From Streptomyces coryli (GTDB lineage: Bacteria > Actinomycetota > Actinomycetes > Streptomycetales > Streptomycetaceae): 64,000 nucleotides of DNA. Below the pieces are notes generated by a model. That model saw only the letters and a list, made by a program, of their open reading frames with translations. It had not been told where the DNA came from and did no database searches. This document shows, piece after piece, positions 16,197 to 26,000 of the stretch. Every line of letters starts with the position of its first letter. The first letter of the stretch is position 1. Location of the stretch: NCBI RefSeq assembly GCF_011044975.1, contig NZ_JAAKZV010000003.1, positions 1 through 64,000 on the forward strand. The letters are read 5' to 3'. The translations under genes and the position numbers were made by a program.

Positions 16197-18472
16197 TGAC
16201 GCGTCTCCTTGCGGTCTGATCGAATCGCTTCGACGTGGGACGTTCCTGCTTCCGCGCGCACCGTCGTGCCGCCGGCCGGCTCCAGCGCCCACGGGCGGCT
16301 CGCGTCGCCGGCCGTGGCCCGTACCGTCGCGCCCTCGCACGCGACGGTGAAGGCGACGCCGCCCACGGTCAGTTCCACCCGGTCGCCGTCAGCCGGCTCG
16401 TATGCGCGCAGCGTGACGCCGTCCGCGTAGTCGTAGTCCGGCCGGTCGTCCACGGCCCCGATGGGCAGCACCGCGCCCTGCCGGACGAGCACCGGCGCGC
16501 TGTCGAAGCCGTGCCGCTCCTTCACCCAGCGCGGACCCCCCACCTGGTGGCCGGCCAGCAGGTGCGTCCAGGTGCCCTCGGGGACGTAATACGAGACCTC
16601 GCCGTCGTCCGAGAACACCGGCGCCACCAGCAGATCCGGGCCGAGCATGTACTGCCGCTCCAGGTGCGTGCACGCCGGGTCGTCCGGGAACTCCAGCACC
16701 ATCGACCGCATCATCGGCACGCCCTCGGCGTGCGCCTGGCGGGAGACCGCGTCGAGGTACGGCATCAGCCGCAGCTTCAGCTTGGTGAAGCGCCGCAGCA
16801 CGTCCACGGCCTCCTCGTCGAAGAGCCACGGCACCCGGTACGAGGACGAGCCGTGCAGCCGGGAGTGCGAGGACAGCAGCCCGAAGGCGATCCAGCGCTT
16901 GAACAGCGCGGGCGACGGGGTGCCCTCGAAGCCGCCGATGTCGTGGCTCCAGTAGCCGAACCCGGACATGCCGAGCGAGAGCCCGCCGCGCAGCGACTCG
17001 GCCATCGACTCGTACGTGGCCTCGCAGTCGCCGCCCCAGTGCACGGGGAACTGCTGGCTGCCGGTGGTCGCCGAGCGGGCGAAGACCACGGCCTCACCCT
17101 CGCCGCGCTGCTTCTTCAGGACGTCGAAGACGGTCCGGTTGTAGAGGTACGTGTAGTAGTTGTGCATCCGCTCCGGGTCCGAGCCGTCGTGGTACGCCAC
17201 GTCCGTGGGCACCCGCTCGCCGAAGTCGGTCTTGAAGCAGTCGACGCCCATCTCCAGCAGCGCCTCGAGCTTGCCCGCGTACCAGGCCCGCGCCTCGGGG
17301 TTGGTGAAGTCCACCAGCGCCATGCCCGGCTGCCACAGGTCCCACTGCCACACCCCGCCGTCGGGCTTTCGCAGCAGATAGCCGCGCGCGCGGCCCTCGG
17401 CGAAGAGCGGGGAGCGCTGCGCGATGTACGGGTTGATCCACACGCAGATGCGCAGGCCCTTGTCCTTCAGCCGGGCGAGCATGCCCGCCGGATCGGGGAA
17501 GACCCGCGGATCCCAGGTGAAGTCGCACCAGTTGAACTCGCGCATCCAGAAGCAGTCGAAGTGGAAGACGGACAGCGGCAGATCGCGCTCGGCCATCCCG
17601 TCGATGAAGGACGTCACCGTCTCCTCGTCGTAGGAGGTGGTGAACGATGTCGACAGCCACAGCCCGAACGACCACGCGGGCGGCAGTGCTGGCCGCCCGG
17701 TGAGCGCGGTGTACTTGCGCAGGATCTCCTTCGGCGTCGGCCCGTGGATGACGTAGTACGTCAGCTCCTGGTCCTCGACGCTGAACTGCACCCGCGAGAC
17801 CGCCTCCGAGCCGGCCTCGAACGACACCCGGCCCGGATGATCGACGAAGACGCCGTAGCCCGCGTCGGTCAGGTAGAACGGCACGTTCTTGTACGCCTGC
17901 TCGGTGGCCGTGCCACCGTCGGCGTTCCAGATGTCCACCACCTGGCCGTTCTTGACCAGCGGCCCGAACCGCTCGCCGAGCCCGTACACGCTGGTGCCGA
18001 CGGTGAGCTCCAGCTGCTCGCGCATGTAGTGCTCGCCGCCGTCGGTCTGCATGATGCCCATGGCCTTCGGCCCCGACGACGTCAGCGGCCGCCCGTCCGT
18101 GGTGCGGAAGTCGAGCTGCCACGGCCCGCCGCGCGCCACCCGCACCACGAGGCTGCCCGCGGTGAGCTGCGCGTGCTCCTCGTCGTACGACACCTGCGCG
18201 GGCCCCTCGCCCGCGGCGAAGCCGAAGTGCGGGCCGCGGTCCACTTCGCCGTCGAAGTGGGTCAGCGTCACTCCGATCACGTCGGGCATCGGCGAGTGGC
18301 ACCGGACCGTCATGACCGGGCCCTTGAGCAGGTCGCCGCGGTGCCGGATGGGCTGGGTGGGGGCGTGGATCTCGAGCGTGCCGGCGTCGGTGCCGGTCAC
18401 GTCGAGGACCTCGACCGGGTAGGCGGCGCGGATGCCTTTGCGCAGCATCCAGTAGCCGTCGGTGAACTTCAT
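16193..18472 (-). CDS. yicI: Alpha-xylosidase, GH31 (YicI-type)
   Basis: A 759-residue cytosolic GH31 enzyme that releases alpha-xylose, for example from isoprimeverose and xyloglucan oligosaccharides. The catalytic nucleophile Asp416 sits in CFKTDFGER and the acid/base Asp482 in HWGGDCEAT, the same residue numbers I recall for E. coli YicI. The start MKFTDGYWMLRKGIRAAYPVE in slightly shorter form is family-typical. AAGGACA precedes ATG 18472. The gene lies between the permease genes and the GH3 gene, with four-base overlap to the latter, so uptake and intracellular trimming appear coupled. Confidence 0.93.
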   Translation of the reverse strand: MKFTDGYWMLRKGIRAAYPVEVLDVTGTDAGTLEIHAPTQPIRHRGDLLKGPVMTVRCHSPMPDVIGVTLTHFDGEVDRGPHFGFAAGEGPAQVSYDEEHAQLTAGSLVVRVARGGPWQLDFRTTDGRPLTSSGPKAMGIMQTDGGEHYMREQLELTVGTSVYGLGERFGPLVKNGQVVDIWNADGGTATEQAYKNVPFYLTDAGYGVFVDHPGRVSFEAGSEAVSRVQFSVEDQELTYYVIHGPTPKEILRKYTALTGRPALPPAWSFGLWLSTSFTTSYDEETVTSFIDGMAERDLPLSVFHFDCFWMREFNWCDFTWDPRVFPDPAGMLARLKDKGLRICVWINPYIAQRSPLFAEGRARGYLLRKPDGGVWQWDLWQPGMALVDFTNPEARAWYAGKLEALLEMGVDCFKTDFGERVPTDVAYHDGSDPERMHNYYTYLYNRTVFDVLKKQRGEGEAVVFARSATTGSQQFPVHWGGDCEATYESMAESLRGGLSLGMSGFGYWSHDIGGFEGTPSPALFKRWIAFGLLSSHSRLHGSSSYRVPWLFDEEAVDVLRRFTKLKLRLMPYLDAVSRQAHAEGVPMMRSMVLEFPDDPACTHLERQYMLGPDLLVAPVFSDDGEVSYYVPEGTWTHLLAGHQVGGPRWVKERHGFDSAPVLVRQGAVLPIGAVDDRPDYDYADGVTLRAYEPADGDRVELTVGGVAFTVACEGATVRATAGDASRPWALEPAGGTTVRAEAGTSHVEAIRSDRKETRQ
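16220..16233. promoter_or_regulatory. Second LacI-type operator-like palindrome, inside the GH31 3' end
   Basis: TCGAATCGCTTCGA differs by one base from the perfect palindrome before the binding-protein gene (21546-21561). It lies 24 bases upstream of the GH3 start, inside the last codons of the alpha-xylosidase. It could be a roadblock or internal operator of the same regulator, or a coincidence. Confidence 0.4.
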
Positions 18473-18490
18473 TTGCGGCTGTCCTTCGGG

Positions 18491-19312
18491 TTATTTGACC
18501 GCGCCCGCGGCGATACCGCGGGTCAGTGTCCGCTGGAAGATCAGGAAGAAGGCGATGCTGGGCAGCACGCCGAGCAGCGCGGCGGCGTTCGTCATCGTGG
18601 CGTCCATGTCCCGCTGGCCCTGCAGCACTCCGAGGGCGACGGAGACGGTCTGGACGTCGTTCGAGACGAGCATGACCAGCGGCAGCAGGAACTCGTTCCA
18701 GGTCCAGATGAAGAACAGCACCATCAGCACGCCGATGGTCGGCCGGCTCACCGGCACCACGACCCGCCACAGCACCTGGCTCTTGGTGGCCCCGTCGATC
18801 CGGGCGGCCTCGATGATCTCCCGCGGGAAGCCGGAGAGGACGGAGGAGAGCAGATAGGTGCCGAAGGCGGACTGGACGACGGTGAAGACGATGATGACGC
18901 TGAGCCGGGTGTCGTAGAGGCCGACCTCCTTGGAGAGGTAGTAGACCGGGTAGACCAGGGACTCCTGCGGCAGCATGTTCGCGAGCACGAAGAAGGCGAG
19001 CACCCACGGGCGGCCCTTGATCCGGCCGATGCCGATGGCGTACGCGCTGAGGATGGACAGGACGACCGCGAGCACCGCCACCGAGCCGGAGATCAGCACG
19101 GAGTTCCACAGCTTCTCGCCGAAGTTCACCCGCTCCCAGAAGTCGGCGAGGCCGTCCAGGTACAGGCCGTCGGGGAGGCTGAGCGGACCGTCGGCGGAGT
19201 ACTCGTCCGGCGACTTCACCGCATTCATGGCCACGACCACGAACGGCAGCACCATGAAGAGCGCGCCGAGCGCCAGCGCCGCGAGCACGGGGTATTTCCT
19301 GACGGCGGTCAT
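18491..19312 (-). CDS. Carbohydrate ABC transporter permease, MalG type
   Basis: A 273-residue inner-membrane permease with about six membrane spans. The EAA loop that docks the ATPase is seen as EAARIDGATKSQVLWRVVVP. The carbohydrate-uptake family 1 ending TRGIAAGAVK is typical of MalG-like subunits. The start ATG 19312 shares its first base with the stop of the MalF-type gene (TGATG). No ATPase gene is in this operon. Actinobacteria commonly use the shared MsiK ATPase for such systems, which is assumed here. Confidence 0.9.
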   Translation of the reverse strand: MTAVRKYPVLAALALGALFMVLPFVVVAMNAVKSPDEYSADGPLSLPDGLYLDGLADFWERVNFGEKLWNSVLISGSVAVLAVVLSILSAYAIGIGRIKGRPWVLAFFVLANMLPQESLVYPVYYLSKEVGLYDTRLSVIIVFTVVQSAFGTYLLSSVLSGFPREIIEAARIDGATKSQVLWRVVVPVSRPTIGVLMVLFFIWTWNEFLLPLVMLVSNDVQTVSVALGVLQGQRDMDATMTNAAALLGVLPSIAFFLIFQRTLTRGIAAGAVK

Positions 19313-20220
19313 CAGGCCTCGTCCTCCGCTCGGGTCTGCAGACGGAGCGCCACGACGGCCAGCACCATGATCAGGACGGTGAGGACGGTCGAGATGGCGG
19401 CTCCGTACGATGCCTGGAAGTTCTCGAAGAAGTTCTGGTACGCGAAGTAGGAGGGCACGTTCGTCGCCCCGCCGGGCCCGCCGCCGGTGAGCACGTACAC
19501 CATGCCGAAGACCTTCAGCGCGGCGATCGTGCACCACAGCAGCACCACGGCGATCTCAGGGCGCAGCTGCGGCAGCGTGACGTGCCAGAACCTGCGCCAC
19601 CAGCCGGCGCCGTCCAGCTCCGCCGCCTCGTGCAGCGCCGGATCGAGGCGCTGCAGCCCGGACATGAAGATGACCAGCGGGAAGCCGATCTGCACCCAGA
19701 CCATGACCGCCATGACGCTGTACAGCGCCCAGTTCGGGTCGCCGAGCCAGTCCTGCTGCAGGCTGTCGAGGCCGACGGCGCCGAGCAGTTCGTTCAGCGA
19801 GCCGTTCTCGGGGGCGAGGATCCAGCTCCAGACGATGCCGGCGACGGCGATCGGCAGCACCTGCGGCAGGTAGAAGCAGGCCCGCAGGGTCGCCGCCCAG
19901 CGGGTGCCGGCGTGCTTGGCCACGACGTCGAAGAGCGCGGAGGCGAGGACGAGGCCGATGGCGGTGGGCACCACCGCCATCGCCACGACCATCGCCAGGC
20001 TGTGCCGGAAGGACTCCCAGAAGTCCTCGTCACCGAGGAGCTTTTCGTAGTTCTCCAGGCCGGTGAACTCCGGGGTGCCGACGCCGGACCAGTCGGTGAA
20101 GCTGATCCCGGTGTTCATGACGAACGGCACCACGATGACGACGAGGAACGCGAGCCCGCCGGGGACCAGATAGAGCGCGTACGAGCCCTCGGCGCGGGGG
20201 CGGCTGTTGTGACCCCTCAC
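19312..20220 (-). CDS. Carbohydrate ABC transporter permease, MalF type
   Basis: A 302-residue permease with about six membrane spans. The EAA loop reads EAAELDGAGWWRRFWHVTLP, and the VLTGGGPGGAT segment is characteristic of the sugar-permease family. The GTG start at 20220 (VRGHNSRPRAEG) overlaps the binding-protein stop (GTGA). A longer in-frame reading frame extends back into that gene and is not needed. It functions with the MalG-type subunit and the lipoprotein 20217-21515. Confidence 0.9.
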   Translation of the reverse strand: MRGHNSRPRAEGSYALYLVPGGLAFLVVIVVPFVMNTGISFTDWSGVGTPEFTGLENYEKLLGDEDFWESFRHSLAMVVAMAVVPTAIGLVLASALFDVVAKHAGTRWAATLRACFYLPQVLPIAVAGIVWSWILAPENGSLNELLGAVGLDSLQQDWLGDPNWALYSVMAVMVWVQIGFPLVIFMSGLQRLDPALHEAAELDGAGWWRRFWHVTLPQLRPEIAVVLLWCTIAALKVFGMVYVLTGGGPGGATNVPSYFAYQNFFENFQASYGAAISTVLTVLIMVLAVVALRLQTRAEDEA

Positions 20221-21515
20221 TCCTGCAGCACATTCTCGTCGTACTCGGCCTGCAGCGACTTGAGTACGGCCGCCGGCTTCGCGCTCTGGGTGATCAGCTT
20301 CTGCACCTCGGAGGCGAGGGTGTCGTAGAAGCCGTTGGCGGGCCAGTCCGGGTAATAGGCGAGGCCGTCGTTCCCCGCCAGCTCGTCGTAGCGCTCGATG
20401 AGCTTCTTGGACCGCGGCTCGGTGATGGCGGAGGCGTCGGCGGCGACCGGCACCCCGCCGGCGTTGCCGAGGGTGTTCTGGATCTTCTTCTTCATCGTGA
20501 TGTCGATGAAGTCGTAGGCCAGTTCCTTGTTGTCGGCGCCCTCGGGTACGACCCAGAGGTTGCCGCCGGAGCCGAGCGTCTGCTTGCTCTCCGGCCACAT
20601 GAAGGTGTCCCAGTCGAACTTCTTGATCTCGGCGTCGAAGCGGCCGAACCACCAGCTGCCGGAGAAGAACATCGGGTGCTTGCCCTGCATGAAGGAGACG
20701 CCGGTGTCCTCGGCCTTCAGCCCGCTGGAGTTCTTGGCGATGTAGCCCTTGTCGACCCAGTCGGCGAAGGTCTCGGCGGCGTAGGTCCAGGCCTCGTCGG
20801 AGAAGTCGGTCTTGCCCTTCATCTGGTACGACTCGGCCCAGGAGCGGTCGGCCTGGGAGAGGGCGAGCTGGTAGACGTACTGCTGGGCGACGTACTCGGC
20901 GCCGCCGTTGGCGAACGGGGTGAGCCCGGCCTTCTTGAAGGCGGCGAGGGCCGTCTCGAGCTCGGCGACGGTGGTGGGCACCTTGACGTCGTGCTCTTTG
21001 AAGAGGTCCTTGTTGTAGTAGACCATCGTGTACTCGGCGTAGTTGGGCACGCCGTACCAGTTGCCCGAGCCCATCACGCCGTTCTTGTCGTAGCGGCTGG
21101 TGGTGGCGACGGTCGGCGGTATCGCCTTGTCCCAGCCGCGCTTCTTCGCCTCGCCGGTGAGGTCGGTGAGGAGCTGCCGCTTGGAGAGCTGGCCGGTGGT
21201 GGCGTTGCCCTTGTTGTACTCCAGCAGGTCGGGCGCCTCGTCGGAGTTGAGCACCTGCGGGGCGGTCTTCTGGATCTGCTCGAAGCCCTTCGACTCGAAC
21301 TCGACCTTCACGTCCGGATGCTGCTTCTTGAACTCCGCGATGGCCTGGGTCCAGGCCTTGCCCATCGCGCTGTCCGGCGTCTCGTAGTGCCAGAGCCGCA
21401 GCGTGTCGCCGGACCCTGCGTCATCCGAGTCCCCACATGCGGCGAGCGTGCTCAGCCAGAGGGTCCCCGCCAGGGCGGCGGCCAGCAGCCGCGCCCTTCT
21501 CCGTACCTTCAACAT
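20217..21515 (-). CDS. Sugar ABC transporter substrate-binding lipoprotein
   Basis: A 432-residue extracellular binding protein of the MalE-like class. The N-terminus has positive residues, a hydrophobic run and a lipobox LAAC (cysteine near residue 27), followed by an acidic/serine-rich linker. The mature domain shows family features such as KPAFAN-like GLTPFANGG and GKHPMFFSGSWW. First gene of the operon with two permeases, GH31 and GH3, suggesting a xylo-oligosaccharide or xyloglucan-fragment ligand. CGGAGG precedes the ATG. Expression is probably controlled by the palindrome 31 bases upstream. Confidence 0.9.
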   Translation of the reverse strand: MLKVRRRARLLAAALAGTLWLSTLAACGDSDDAGSGDTLRLWHYETPDSAMGKAWTQAIAEFKKQHPDVKVEFESKGFEQIQKTAPQVLNSDEAPDLLEYNKGNATTGQLSKRQLLTDLTGEAKKRGWDKAIPPTVATTSRYDKNGVMGSGNWYGVPNYAEYTMVYYNKDLFKEHDVKVPTTVAELETALAAFKKAGLTPFANGGAEYVAQQYVYQLALSQADRSWAESYQMKGKTDFSDEAWTYAAETFADWVDKGYIAKNSSGLKAEDTGVSFMQGKHPMFFSGSWWFGRFDAEIKKFDWDTFMWPESKQTLGSGGNLWVVPEGADNKELAYDFIDITMKKKIQNTLGNAGGVPVAADASAITEPRSKKLIERYDELAGNDGLAYYPDWPANGFYDTLASEVQKLITQSAKPAAVLKSLQAEYDENVLQE

Positions 21516-21545
21516 CGACTGCCTCCGGGTGAGTTGGCTATGTTT

Positions 21546-21561
21546 GTCGAAGCGCTTCGAC
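21546..21561. promoter_or_regulatory. LacI-family operator before the glycan operon
   Basis: GTCGAAGCGCTTCGAC is a perfect 16-base palindrome with the central CG and half-site form typical of LacI-family operators. The flanks TTT and AAA add partial symmetry. It lies 31 bases upstream of the binding-protein start on the minus strand. No LacI-family gene is in the window, so the regulator is encoded elsewhere. Confidence 0.7.
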
Positions 21562-21637
21562 GAAAGTTAGGGATGTGCCGGAGGTAAGTCAATGCTGTTA
21601 ACAAAACGAGTGGGGTGAGCGCCTCTGGGGTCTGGCG

Positions 21638-22345
21638 TCAGACGGCGGCTTGGGGCTGCGCCGGGCTGAGATAGTGCACGGCGGTCCGGTCCGAGTGGGG
21701 CGCGAGCAGGTCCTGCAGCTCGCTCGCGGCCGTCTTCAGGAGGTGGCCGTCACGCTCGGCGTGGAGCGTCTCGAGGACGAAGGCGACGTGGGTGGCGTCC
21801 TCGGTGACGCGGGTGCGGTGGGCGTCGCGGTGATTCCAGTGGCGGGTCAGGACGCCACCGTCATCGGCGTAGATGACCTCGCCGGGCTTGGGGTGCTCGA
21901 CGGTGTCCGGCTCGCCGAGCGGGGTGAACGCCTCGCTGCCGTCCGCGTACCGGATGACGACGTCGCCGCTGACCTGCTCCAGGTCGAAGGCCCCGGCCGG
22001 CAGCCCGTGGCGGACGGACACGGCGTTGTACGAGTCCACCGCCGGGCTGATGCGCGGCAGCGCGCCCTTCTTGGCGAGGCGGCGGCCCAGCGCGTCGACG
22101 CTGGGGCGGATGCGGCGCGGGTTGGTGCCGAAGGAGCGGTACGCGGTGTGCCACGCCTCGATGCGCGGATCACTCTCGTCCGCGGGCTGCCAGCTGCCAT
22201 CGGCCAGCTGCCCCTCCAGCTCCGCCACGGCGGCGACGGTGCCGGGCCACGGCTCGTGTCCGCGCAGACCGGCGGCGGTGACGACGGCGATGAGCGTGCC
22301 GGGGAACGCCTCGGCGACGGCGGGGGTCAGGTGGAAGGCGGGCAT
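21638..22345 (-). CDS. B3/B4 tRNA-binding-domain protein
   Basis: A 235-residue protein of the B3/B4 family, the fold of the phenylalanyl-tRNA synthetase beta-subunit editing domain. Typical elements are WHTAYRSFGTNPRRIRPSVDALGRR and SPAVDSYNAVSVRHGLPAGAFD. Free-standing members probably edit or bind mischarged tRNA or an amino-acid-like substrate, but individual roles are unproven. It is a single gene, minus strand, transcribed towards the glycan operon's promoter; no obvious partner. Confidence 0.85.
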   Translation of the reverse strand: MPAFHLTPAVAEAFPGTLIAVVTAAGLRGHEPWPGTVAAVAELEGQLADGSWQPADESDPRIEAWHTAYRSFGTNPRRIRPSVDALGRRLAKKGALPRISPAVDSYNAVSVRHGLPAGAFDLEQVSGDVVIRYADGSEAFTPLGEPDTVEHPKPGEVIYADDGGVLTRHWNHRDAHRTRVTEDATHVAFVLETLHAERDGHLLKTAASELQDLLAPHSDRTAVHYLSPAQPQAAV

Positions 22346-22434
22346 GGGCGGTTCCGTTCAATGCTCGGGACCGCGGGCGGCGCGGTCTGGACTCCGCACA
22401 CCTATCACGGCTCCGGCCGTTGCCGTCCGCCGGC

Positions 22435-22947
22435 TCAGCTCTCTTCTGAGACCGCCGCCTGCGGCCGGTAGAAGGCCGCCAGCAGCGCCGCCGTGCCCAC
22501 CACTCCCCCGCCGAGCGCGATGCCCGCGCCCGCCCAGCCCACGACCGCGATGTCCGCGGCCTCGTCGATGGATGCCGCCCCCGGGCCGAAGGCGGCGAGC
22601 GCGATCGCCACCAGCGACAGCACCAGCACGTACTCGTAGCCGTCCTTGAAGACGAAGAAGCCGTTACGGCGGTGCGCCAGCAGTCCCGCCACCAGCATCA
22701 CGCCCACCACAGCCGCGCAAGCCAGCGGCGTGCCGAGGCCGAGGATCAGCAGCGCACCCGCGCCGAGTTCGGTGAGCACGCTGAACCACGCCTGCAGCCG
22801 GGGCCGGGTGAGCCCGAGCCCGCCGAACCAGCCCGCCGTGCCGTCGATGCCGCCCTTGCCCCGCCAGTGGTTCCAGCCGTGGAGCAGCATCACCACGCCC
22901 AGGCCAAGACGGACCAGCAGCAGGGCCCAGTTCTCCGCGTCGGACAC
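22435..22947 (-). CDS. DoxX family membrane protein
   Basis: A 170-residue membrane protein with four hydrophobic spans. The opening LLLVRLGLGVVMLLHGWNHW and the middle LTELGAGALLILGLGTPLA are characteristic of DoxX. The family is linked to respiratory or redox membrane complexes, with no fixed activity. The GTG at 22947 is chosen over ATGs 11-20 codons upstream because GAGGAGAGG stands about eight bases before it. No associated partner genes. Confidence 0.85.
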   Translation of the reverse strand: MSDAENWALLLVRLGLGVVMLLHGWNHWRGKGGIDGTAGWFGGLGLTRPRLQAWFSVLTELGAGALLILGLGTPLACAAVVGVMLVAGLLAHRRNGFFVFKDGYEYVLVLSLVAIALAAFGPGAASIDEAADIAVVGWAGAGIALGGGVVGTAALLAAFYRPQAAVSEES

Positions 22948-23058
22948 GGCGACATCCTCTCCTCGGAACAGCCGGGCCATTGCGCCACACTCACACGCAA
23001 TCATCAAGAGACAGGCGCCCGCGAATCTGGATCAAGCCGTGGGTCCCGTCCGCCCCGC

Positions 23059-26000
23059 TCAGGCGTTGAAGCGATACGCCCCGGCCCGGGCGCGGTACAC
23101 CCGGTAAGCCGCACCCCCCGCCGTGGCCTCACGGACGAACGCCACGCCCCGCGGCGCACTCACGGACTCGCCTCGCGTCGGCACCCAGATCTCCGCGTCG
23201 GTGTTGTACGGGACGGTGACCGCCAGCTCGATCCTGCCGTCCTTCCGCCGCCACCACTCCGAGGACACCCGCCCCCGGACCGTATCGATCGAGGCGGCGA
23301 CGTGGTCGAGGGTCGCCGGCGACAGGTCGGTGTCCGAAGGGGACTTCGGGACGCGGCTGTTGACCGCGACCGCCGGGATGTACGGACGGATCCGCAGCGC
23401 CGCGTAGGCGGGCTCGGTGGGCCGGATGCCCGCCAGGCTCTGGTAGAACCACGTGGCCACGTTCGAGCGGTAGTGATGGTTCACCGACGCCGAGTTCGTC
23501 CAGCTCTCCCACAGGGAGGTGGCGCCCTGCGCGATCTGGTCCACGTAGCCGGGCGGCCCGGTCTGGGTGATGGCCTTCAGCGCGATGTCCGTATAGCCGT
23601 AGTCGCTGAGGATGTTGAACTCATAGCGCGAGCCGTACATATCGCTCTGGATGTGATGGTCCGCGGCCACCAGCCGGTCGGCGAGCAGCTTCGCCAGCGC
23701 CTTCCGGTTCTCCGCGACCGGCTTCGCGCCGGCGACGTACCGGGGATCGTCCGGGCTCAGGTCCGAGCCGGGGACCAGGTCGAAGGCGATGGCCATGGCG
23801 TTCTCGCTGGAGATGCTGCCCTTGGTGAAGTGCCCGGCGGAGGCGTCCCAGTAGTTCTCGATGAACGCCTTGCGCAGGGTCCGCGCCAGCCGCGCGTAGT
23901 GCGCCGCGCGGGCGGTGCGTCCCAGCCGCCGCCCGACCGTGTCCATGTAGTCGCAGAAGTGGATGTAGAAGGCCAGGCTGATGACGGCGTTGCTGCCGGG
24001 GTTCTCGGCGCCGGAGTAGGCGCCGAGGGCCGCCTCGAAGCGGTAGTTGTCCGTGGCGGTGAACAGCGTCTCGTAGTACGTCAGCAGCCGGTCCTGATGC
24101 TCGTAGAGCTCGGCGAACAGGCTGCTGTTGCCGTAATAGGTGTGCAGCTCGGCCGGCATGACGAAGTACGCGGAATCCCAGGCGGGCACGGCCTTCCAGG
24201 TGAAGTTCCAGCCGGGCGTGCGGTCGTAGCCGTAGCCGCCCTTGGCCGCGGGCAGGATCATCGGCAGCTGGCCGGTGGAGATCTGCCCGTCGGGGAAGCC
24301 GCGCAGATACGCGGTGAAGGCGGCGTTCACGTCCCACGTCAGCGACTGCGACTCGGAGCTGGCCATCGCGTCGCCGGTCCAGCCGTTCTTCTCCCGGGAC
24401 GGGGTGTCGGTGGGCTTCTGCACCAGGTTGTTCTGCTCGGCCCACTCCAGGTTGCGCTGGATGCGGTTGATCAGTGCATTGCCGGTGGTGAAGGTGCCGG
24501 TGCGGGCGAAGCCGGAGCGGGCGACGTCGATGGTGAAGGCGTCGGCGTCGCGGGCCAGTTCGGGCTTGCGGCCGAGGACCGCCTCGAGGTTACGGATCTC
24601 CAGGTAGCGCGCGCCGACGTGGCTGAACTGCTGCTCCCAGGTCTGATGCGAGCGGCGGCCGAGGGTGTAGTAGTGCGTCTCGAGGTTGGCGTCGTGATGG
24701 AAGTTCTCCTCGATCAGCGTGTACGGGGACGCGGCCGTGCCGTCGCCGCCGGTCAGCCGATTGCTCGCCCGGATCCGCAGCGTCAGGCCCTCCTTGTCGG
24801 GACGCACGCCGCGCAGCGCCACGCGGACGAAACCGCTCACGATCTGGCCGTAGTCCGCCAGCCACACGCCGGAGCCGGGCGCCGTCTCTTTGAGCGAGAC
24901 CGGCCGCAACCGCTCGCCGACCAGGACCGGTTCGGCCTCATGGGCGCGTACGACGGCCGGGGCGAAGCCGTCCGGCACCCGGGTGGCGGGCAGCATGCCG
25001 TGATGCTTCGGGGACGGGCCGGAGCAGCTGCCCGGCGGAATGAGCACCGTGGCCGGCTGCCACGCGCGGCCGGTGCGGTGGCCGGCCGAGCGCCACTCCC
25101 CCAGCGCCTCGGCCCGGCGGGCGTCGTACTTCTCGCCCGAGTAGACCGAGTCGAAGGTCGTCGGCCCGTCCGCCGTATGCCAGTCGCGGTCGGTGACCAG
25201 CGTGGTCGAGTCGCCGTCGGTATACGTGACGACCAGCTTGGCGCGCATCCGGGGCGGCCCGGCGTACGGGGCGAGCTGCCAGTACCACTCCTGCGGGGTG
25301 GTGACGCCGTACCAGCCGCGGCCGAGCTCCGCGCCGACGACGTTGCGCCCGGTGCGCAGCAGCCGGGTGACGTCGAAGGTGTCGTACAGGATCGTGCGGT
25401 CATAGGTGGTGTGGTCGGTGAGGAGGCGGGGGACGTTGGCCCCCTCCGCCGCCGCTTGCTTGCCGTCGACGGTGATCGGGTCGCCGTTCACGGTGAAGGT
25501 GACGTTGCCGGCCGCGCTCAGATGGAGGCGGGCGCGGGCGATGCGCTTGCCGGGCAGGGTGAAGGAACGGCGCAGCAGCGGCGCCGGGTTGGCGATGGGC
25601 AGTACGACGTTCTTGGCGGGCACCCGCTGGGAGCCGGGGATGAAGGTCAGGCCTTCAGGGGTGCCGATACCGGACTCGAAGGGGTTGGCGCCGGTGGTGA
25701 GGTCGGCCGCGAAGTCGGCGGCGCCGGTGCCGGTCACCTCCACCGAGCGGATGGTCGCGTCGCTGGGGCCGAAGCCGAAGGACCCGTGGCGGCGTATCTG
25801 ATCGCCGGTGAGGGTGCGGCGGTCGACCTCGACGCCGTTGATCCGGGTGGTGACGGTGAGGCCGCGGGCCTCGACCTCGACGGTGTGGTCGCGGGCGGCC
25901 CAGATGTCGGCCGTGAGGCCCGCGGCGGCGGGCAGCGGGACGGTGGCGACGGGGACGGTGCGGGTGCCGCTCGCGGTCGGGTTGGTCTCGCTCTGCGGGT

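Noticed and set aside
16235-19450. 1071-codon plus-strand open frame opposite the GH31 and permease genes
   Set aside because: Histidine/arginine-rich low-complexity product without family signatures; shadow frame.
21516-21637. GGGTGA at about 21613 as a further copy of the 54-62 kb motif
   Set aside because: No TCACCC half-site at the required five-base spacing.
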